In this document: one piece after another, positions 57,679-64,000 of the stretch
How the letters are laid out: each line of letters begins with the position of its first letter
How positions within the stretch are numbered: the stretch's first letter is position 1
Assembly (NCBI GenBank): GCA_950295325.1
Contig: OX485808.1
Coordinates: 7,130,501-7,194,500 of the forward strand
Origin: Polytrichum commune
Lineage: Eukaryota; Streptophyta; Polytrichopsida; Polytrichales; Polytrichaceae
Direction: 5' to 3'
DNA: 64,000 nucleotides
Translations under genes and position numbers: made by a program
The notes under the pieces: generated by a model
Databases searched by the model: none
The model's input: only the letters and a program-made list of their open reading frames with translations
What the model was told of the DNA's origin: nothing

Positions 57679-58561
57679 GGCCGGAGAGCGAGCGCAACAC
57701 CAAAGGGAGAGCAAAGGCGCTGTGGGTGGAGTGGATATGGCGAGGTTGTGGATGAGAGAGACGACTCGCGAATGGATGATACATGGATGTAAGTCGAACT
57801 CTCGTCCGCAAAGGGTGCTGGCTCGTGGATGATTGTGGATGATATGTGTGGTGCATTGGATGAACGGAACCTTATCCAGTGGCGTAGGCAGGCGTTCTGT
57901 TATCGAAGAGTTTCCCCTTCTCTCCTAGGGTTTAAGTTAGGGCACAAGGCAAGCTATGGATATGGCATGGTTCCAATATATTCATTTTGCATGTCAAATT
58001 ATAATTTCTTTTTGCCATGATGTAGAGTCAGTGATTTTTAATCCGTCTATGCGTCGGTGACTTGTGATCCATATATATATATATGCTATAATTATTTGGT
58101 GTATGAAATCGTCAAAAATATCCCTTTCACCTCATAAAATTGGATGAACTCATCAACTTATGAATGAATGTGTATACATTTGGATGAAATTTTGTATAAT
58201 CATTTGTACGTGGTGTCGTCACTCCAATGGTTGCAGCCAATGCTCTTCTCTTGAAAGCTGGAAATATAAATCACTATGATCGGCAATCCTTGAATGGTTA
58301 CCCTTTTTGCCTAAGTTAGGCGGTCCTTATTTGGTTAATGTGGTCATTTAGTTACCTCCCCTCTGTGCTAATGCATATAATTTGGACTAGTACACATATT
58401 TGAGGCTATGTGTAGTCTCTACGTTTGAATGTATATTCTGGTTTTTTTTTGGATTTTTTTTGGATATAAGGGTATCAACCTAAAGATGATGCACACATTT
58501 TTATTTTATTTCCGGTCCTAATGAAGAGTGCATCTCCCAAGCAATAAGTGCATGGTCTTTT
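57679..58561. other. RPL6 promoter side and intergenic DNA
   Basis: The minus-strand promoter and leader of RPL6 should lie in the first few hundred bases. I see no clear TATA box. The frames here are short and chance-like. An (AT)n run lies near 58073-58085. Confidence 0.4.
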
Positions 58562-59038
58562 TTCCATGGTCTGATTTATTAAAAAAAACAATTTACAAAG
58601 CCTTTGGGCCCCTCACTAGGTGTAAACCGAATGTGGACCACAAGGAATGACTGTGCACCAAAAAGTGAATGTCTTGATTTTTCTAATATATGTCCAAAAA
58701 GGGTAGTTTCGAAACTAAATTTTTAAAAAAATCAAGTTTGACCATTCTCTTGTCTTCATCTTCTCTTCTTCATAAAAATTTTCATTAATTTTTTTTTATT
58801 ACAACATTCCTCTGTCATGGGCCCTTGTTTTTTTCTACCAGAGCACATCTTTTGCCTCTCTTACCGCAAAACCCGTTGGACCATATCAATGGATAATGTA
58901 GGCCTTACAATATGTCTTGTGGGGACCTCTAACTTCATGGTCACTCTTTCCTTGATGTAAACTGAAGTGGTCGTGGGATGAGTTCACATATTTTATTGGG
59001 CCTTGGAACGACTTCATGTTCCATGGTGTAAACAATCC
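58562..59038 (+). repeat. Repeat family C, copy 2 (uninterrupted)
   Basis: Matches 31970-32205 plus 32629-32790 and, at its right end, 35468-35638. It lacks the hAT-like MITE that splits the 32-kb copy. It is truncated on the left and ends in CATGGTGTAAACAATCC. Confidence 0.65.
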
Positions 59039-59137
59039 CTAAGTGGAATGTTTATCCCATATTTCAGTTTAAAGCAAACCCCACAATTTAAAAATGTATC
59101 GGAAGATGGTGAAATACAATACAATAGTATTCACATT

Positions 59138-59362
59138 TATGATTGGGGAGAACTGGCAGTTAGTTACAAATGAACCGGTTGAGTTTGAGAAATAACCGGT
59201 TGAAGTTCAAGATTGCAGGAAAATTACCGATCGTTTTAGAGGAATCTATAGAATATACCCCAAATTCATAAAGAAAAACTGAAGGATGTCAACATGTAAC
59301 CAGTTGGACTTGCAAACACTAGGATCTCAACCGATTATGCCCAAAAATCTCCCCCATCACTG
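59138..59362 (+). repeat. AACCGGTT repeat family A, copy 6
   Basis: A nearly complete copy: AGTTACAAATGAACCGGTTG, AGAAATAACCGGTTGAAGTT, GGATGTCAACATGTAACCAG, ending CCCATCACTG. It contains two AACCGGTT palindromes. Confidence 0.65.
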
Positions 59363-59418
59363 ATTCACGTGTTCTCGTATTAGCAAATACAATGGACGCG
59401 GCGACTATGAATATATGA

Positions 59419-60195
59419 CTATTGAAAATATATGAAAATATGAAAATATATGAAAATATGAAAATATATGAATATATGAATATATATGAATATATGAATA
59501 TATATGAATATATATGAATATATGAATATATATGAATATATATGAATATATATGAATATATGAAAATATATGAATATATGAAAATATATGAATATATGAA
59601 TATATATGAATATATGAATATATATGAATATATGAATATATATGAATATATATGAATATATGAATATATATGAATATATATGAATATATATGAATATATG
59701 AATATATATGAATATATATGAATATATATGAATATATGAATATATATGAATATATGAATATATATGAATATATGAATATATATGAATATATGAATATATA
59801 TGAATATATGAATATATATGAATATATGAATATATATGAATATATGAATATATATGAATATATGAATATATATGAATATATGAATATATATGAATATATG
59901 AATATATATGAATATATGAATATATATGAATATATATGAATATATGAATATATATGAATATATGAATATATATGAATATATGAATATATATGAATATATG
60001 AATATATATGAATATATGAATATATATGAATATATGAATATATATGAATATATGAATATATATGAATATATGAATATATATGAATATATGAATATATATG
60101 AATATATGAATATATATGAATATATGAATATATATGAATATATGAATATATATGAATATATGAATATATATGAATATATGAATATATGAATATAT
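59419..60195. repeat. 18-bp AT-rich minisatellite (~780 bp)
   Basis: Units alternate between GAATATATAT (10 bp) and GAATATAT (8 bp), giving an 18-bp period that is very regular from about 59750. The first ~330 bp are less regular, with GAAAATAT variants. Because 18 is divisible by 3 and few codons are stops, both strands stay open for long stretches (a hexapeptide MNIYEY on plus). These frames are a by-product of the repeat. Confidence 0.95.
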
Positions 60196-61539
60196 TTTGC
60201 TAAAACCGTGAACGAGAAGTAGGCGGTTCAAAACTTTGCTTTGAGGTCTCGCATGGCAAAGACCGTTTACCATGTGAAACAAACTCGTGAGGAGTCAGAC
60301 AAGCTAAAAGACTTTGGCAAAAATAAAGTTAAATAAAACAAATCTCATATTAGTAATTTTCAAATAACAAAAATTAATGTACTATGAATTTTGGATGGAA
60401 GAATGATGAATGGAATATAATGATGTATATCTTATAGAATCATTCTAAATTATTGTAGATACATTTATGATTATCCATAATGAATCACACAGATGTAATA
60501 TGAATGTTCAAAAGATGGAACCAAAAATAAAATATTTGAATTGATAAGATATTCTGAAAAATTTGAATCAACATAAAATTATGATTCTATTTGTTATTTG
60601 ACCGAACATTATTCATATATATAATGGAATAAATGTGTTGATAAAATTATATTATAGGGAAGTAATTGATAGAAAATTAATATATGTAATCATTAGAGTA
60701 AACCAAAGTTAATGATGTATAATAATGTTAGCGTATATGTGACATTGATATGTATGTTGAGATATATATTATTACATGAAATTACTTAAATGTTTGAATT
60801 GCCACAATAGTGTATCACAATAATAGTCATAGTTTTGTGCAAGAAAATATGTGCATAGTTCTCCAAAAAAATCCAAAAGAAAATGAATAGAACTCCAAAT
60901 ATATGAATAATTCCCCAAATGGGGTGGATTAGCAATTGAAAATCATGATAATTTTATCAACAATTTGTGTTAAACGACTGTTCAATTTAACAAAAAAAAA
61001 GGTCCAAGGCCACATCATGCACGCTTTATCACCCACTTTGGCTCAATAATTAAGAATATAGCAATCCAAGCTGATCGTGTGCACTTGTTTTCCTCCTTTC
61101 TTTGAGAATAGTAAAGAGTTGACAAGGGGACTTGTTGCATCCCATACACCCGATGAAATCATCCAAAATTTGTTACCAGACGGGCTCAATTAAACATTGC
61201 GAATCCCTAGCCTAGAATCCATACTTGTTATAGACAACGATCTACATATATGTTTGAATTTACTTGAGAATGATCCTTCATTCCCGTGTTTCAAATGATT
61301 AAATGAACCAATGCCCCATAAACAAAAGAAAAAGAAATATCCACTTCAAATCCACCCTATGAAATGTTTTATATAAAACAAACAAATATGTCTCACATTG
61401 GGAACCTCTAGGGCAACTTGGGCAACACCTCAAACCAAACATGACATGAAAATCAGTTTGAGAGATCTCCACCATGATCTCCACCATGATGAACTTTAAG
61501 TCCTTTTAGAATAAGCATATGAATTCTTGTGTTGAAGAT
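60196..61539. other. AT-rich intergenic DNA
   Basis: No gene or clear repeat. Short A/T-rich frames only. Confidence 0.45.
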
Positions 61540-61736
61540 GGTCCGAGATGACCTTAAACTACTGGATGATGGTGGAGAGATACCCAAATCTTAAGGAAGA
61601 GGTTGGCGGTTTGAATCCCGGTTGTGAAATCTCCTCTCTACTCGACGGAAAACTTGCCAGGTGGTCAACTGTCTCCTGTGCTTTGGCGTTGGCCTATCGG
61701 CCTTCTGTCTTTAAAAATTAATTAATTAAAAAAAAA
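61540..61736 (+). mobile_element. SINE-like retroposon with target-site duplication
   Basis: About 197 bp. An A-box-like TGGATGATGGTGG lies near 61563 and a B-box GGTTTGAATCC at 61608-61618 (Pol III consensus GGTTCGAATCC), followed by a non-tRNA body and an A-rich end. A 14-bp direct repeat CTTGTGTTGAA(G/A)AT flanks it (61526-61539 and 61737-61750, one mismatch). This is the usual structure of a tRNA-derived plant SINE mobilised by LINE machinery. Confidence 0.82.
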
Positions 61737-61750
61737 CTTGTGTTGAAAAT

Positions 61751-62350
61751 TCAAAATTATGAAACTAGGGGCACTAGAAATGGACGTAAAAACAATCTCA
61801 TTTCAATTGATGATTCAATGAGCCATATTAAATTACATGGAGGAATTGATTCTACAATCACGTATGGCTAAGGAAACTACATTGATTATCCCATTTAGTG
61901 TGTGTGGTACTAATTCCCAAAACACACATCGTTTTGCCAAGCCTCAAAATTAGTGAGAGTTGATACTCTTACTCGTTGATACTAAATTCGTGAAAACATG
62001 CTCATTTACCATACATTTCAAGACAATTAGAGCATGGGCTAAGGTGTTTGTAGAGCACAATTTTTTTGGTGAGCTCGAGAGGCTTATTGTTCTTCTTTTC
62101 AGTTGGTGTCACTCAATCACGAGACACCTCTATAACACTAAGAAACTAAAAATAACTTGCATTGAGAGTTTCAAGCACTTTGACACTTTGACACTAAACC
62201 TTAGATTTTCTAATGACACTCATTTCATGGTGTAAATAAATTTAGTATCGCCTTCAATACTTCCCACATGCACTATTAGCACACGTGCATTAAATGGGAT
62301 AATTAGTGTAGTGCTAATGAATAGGGCTTTGATAGGAACCCAACAAAGTA
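61751..62350. other. Intergenic
   Basis: No gene is supported. The frame at 61960-62235 (91 codons) is open but opens at a non-ATG codon and matches no family I know. Confidence 0.4.
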
Positions 62351-62812
62351 CCGTAGCTCTCTAGCAACATGGACACCTTTCTACCTAGTAATTAATTAAA
62401 GTGCGAAATTAAGTTAGGCAACTCATAAAATAATATTCTAAAATTGGGCATATTCAAGAAGTAATTTAAAATAAGTTAGACATTCATCCAAGTCATTTTT
62501 ATAATTCATGGAAGGTTTCCCTAATTTCATCTATGATGGCTACAATTAAATTAAACACTTCCCTTAACCAACATTCCTTATCCTAAAGTTTGACTTTTAC
62601 TTGTCTGTCAAGGTTTTGCTGGGCAACAAATTTTTCTTTGATTTGATGCTACTTTGTTGGATTCTAGTGAATGTCATTTGCATTATTGTGATTTTAAGCA
62701 CTCTTTGAATGTTATTTCCTCTTTTTTTGGACACTCAATGAAATTAATTTCCCATAAATTTAGGCACCATTAAAATGAATTATTTTCTGCCCAAGCTGCT
62801 AGAGAGCTATGG
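62351..62812. mobile_element. Stowaway-like MITE, copy 2
   Basis: 462 bp, colinear with 2706-3134 across the whole length. The right terminal repeat is intact (CCCAAGCTGCTAGAGAGC, then TATGG) and the left is eroded (CCGTAGCTCTCTAGCAACAT). TA flanks both ends (62349-62350 and 62813-62814). A ~30-bp internal stretch near 62610-62640 is absent from copy 1. Confidence 0.85.
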
Positions 62813-63903
62813 TATGAAAATGGCCAACCCCTCATCGCCCAAGGAGCCCACAACTTATTTGCCAAAGGTTGTTTATGTGTTATGAAGCTACTTAGGTGTA
62901 TTTAAATTCATTCTTGCCAACAAAAAGACACCATCTTAAATCGATTTTTACACCGATTATGCTTTCCCAATTCGTTGGTTTGTATTAAGAATAAGCATCA
63001 AAAAAATGAAACACATGCAAATATGTTAGGCTTTGGTTCTCTTCTATATGTAGTATATTTGATCACCATTGTCAAATACAATTGTATTCTTACGTGTTTA
63101 TTGTGATGTGAGATGCTTAATATAGTTTGTGGTTCGTATAGAGCAAACCACATTACTAATATGGGCACATGATCATAATTTTACAAATTTTCATGTCAAA
63201 AATGTAGGGAGTAGTTTTCTCTTCAACACCAAGAATATATTATGCTAGTTCCAACCACATGGATGTTATCTTTTGGTTGTTTCCAACAAATTCTCATTTT
63301 AAGAAAAAGACTCTAGACTTCTTCATGCCTTTTCATCTTAAGCCATCTCACTTCTCCCAAAAACACCTTGGTTCTTCAAGAGTCTATGAATGGATTTTGG
63401 GTTACGACACTTACTACAACGGATGTGGTAAAATCATGCCCCTCCCAAGTGATCTTTTTAAATAACTGAAATTGGGTCCCACTAAATTATATCGAGGTCT
63501 CTCTAGCTCGAAATTCAATGGGACGAAAACTAAAAATCCTTGAACTACACTTACTACTCTCAAGTCTTGCCACCTGTCGACCTCCTTAAACCCCGTGTGG
63601 AAACTACACTCCAAGACTAGTAAAAATGAACCAAAGCGCCCCCTACGGTACGTCTCAATGTGTTTTCACCCTCCCTCTCAACAGGGTGTATATTCACCCT
63701 TAACCAACAATTGACCTAAATCCAACACCTAAAAATATCATACAAAGAGGTACATACTGATAAGGTAGATGTAAACCACCTAAACATCCAATATAGACGT
63801 TGGCTTTAGGTCGCCTACAACTGAAATTTCAAACCTTTATAACTTCTGCATACAGGGTCCAAACAATATGTTCTTTAGTAGATTAGAATCCTCTCAATCT
63901 TTT

Positions 63904-63938
<35 letters not shown>

Positions 63939-64000
63939 GCCATAGTGACAGTAACACAACGTATGCTTAATGCTCATTATGTCGGTTTTAGGTATACTTA
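62813..64000. other. Intergenic with (AC)15 microsatellite
   Basis: No gene is supported. A perfect AC run lies at 63907-63937. The last ~40 bases (GTCGGTTTTAGGTATAC) resemble the right end of the short hairpin MITEs, cut off by the window edge. Confidence 0.45.

Noticed and set aside
59419-60282. 287-codon open frame on the minus strand and the MNIYEY-repeat frames on plus
   Set aside because: They arise from the 18-bp AT repeat, are open on both strands, and have no non-repetitive domain.
61540-61640. A true tRNA gene
   Set aside because: The B-box is good but no cloverleaf or acceptor stem forms, and the A-rich end and target duplication point to a SINE.

Overview
This window is nuclear DNA of a land plant. 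It encodes plastid-targeted proteins (a DPE1-type 4-alpha-glucanotransferase and plastid ribosomal protein uL6c), its genes have GT-AG introns, and its intergenic DNA is full of plant-type transposable elements, including an LTR/Copia element, several MITE families and a SINE. A short interstitial CCCTAAA stretch matches the plant telomere motif. The low gene density (four clear genes in 64 kb) and the single-exon DPE1 coding region suggest a non-flowering lineage (bryophyte, lycophyte or fern), but I cannot fix the species.

Layout. 1-8 kb: gene-free and repeat-rich, with a TA-flanked MITE (2706-3134), a ~730-bp foldback element (4766-5497), a degenerate tandem array (5816-6840) and a probable 5'UTR intron (7179-8221). 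8.2-10.5 kb: DPE1 (+). 10.5-17 kb: repeats only. 17-23.8 kb: a decayed Copia element, itself hit by a 582-bp TA-flanked DNA transposon and ending in a truncated 3' LTR. 23.8-28.6 kb: very AT-rich DNA ending in a dead pogo-like transposase (-). 28.6-43 kb: nested MITEs and dispersed repeats, including two hAT-like MITEs with exact 8-bp target duplications and a MITE whose left end is repeated five times in tandem. 43-46 kb: a class I glutamine amidotransferase-like gene (-) with tandem arrays on both sides. 48-52.6 kb: an eight-exon NUDT14-type Nudix hydrolase (+), with a 5S rRNA-like sequence in intron 4. 55-57.7 kb: plastid RPL6 (-), three exons, with a tandem array in intron 1. 57.7-64 kb: repeats, including an 18-bp minisatellite, a SINE with target-site duplication and a second copy of the 2.7-kb MITE.

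How the genes relate. DPE1, the Nudix enzyme (family substrate: ADP-sugars) and uL6c would all act in the plastid, in starch turnover, ADP-sugar control and translation. Nothing suggests co-regulation or an operon-like unit. The glutamine amidotransferase-like gene and the Nudix gene are divergent and share a ~3-kb interval. The pattern I find most worth testing is that each gene is bordered by, or contains in an early intron, its own locus-specific degenerate tandem array of ~95-290-bp units. I found no gene system that I would call wholly new.
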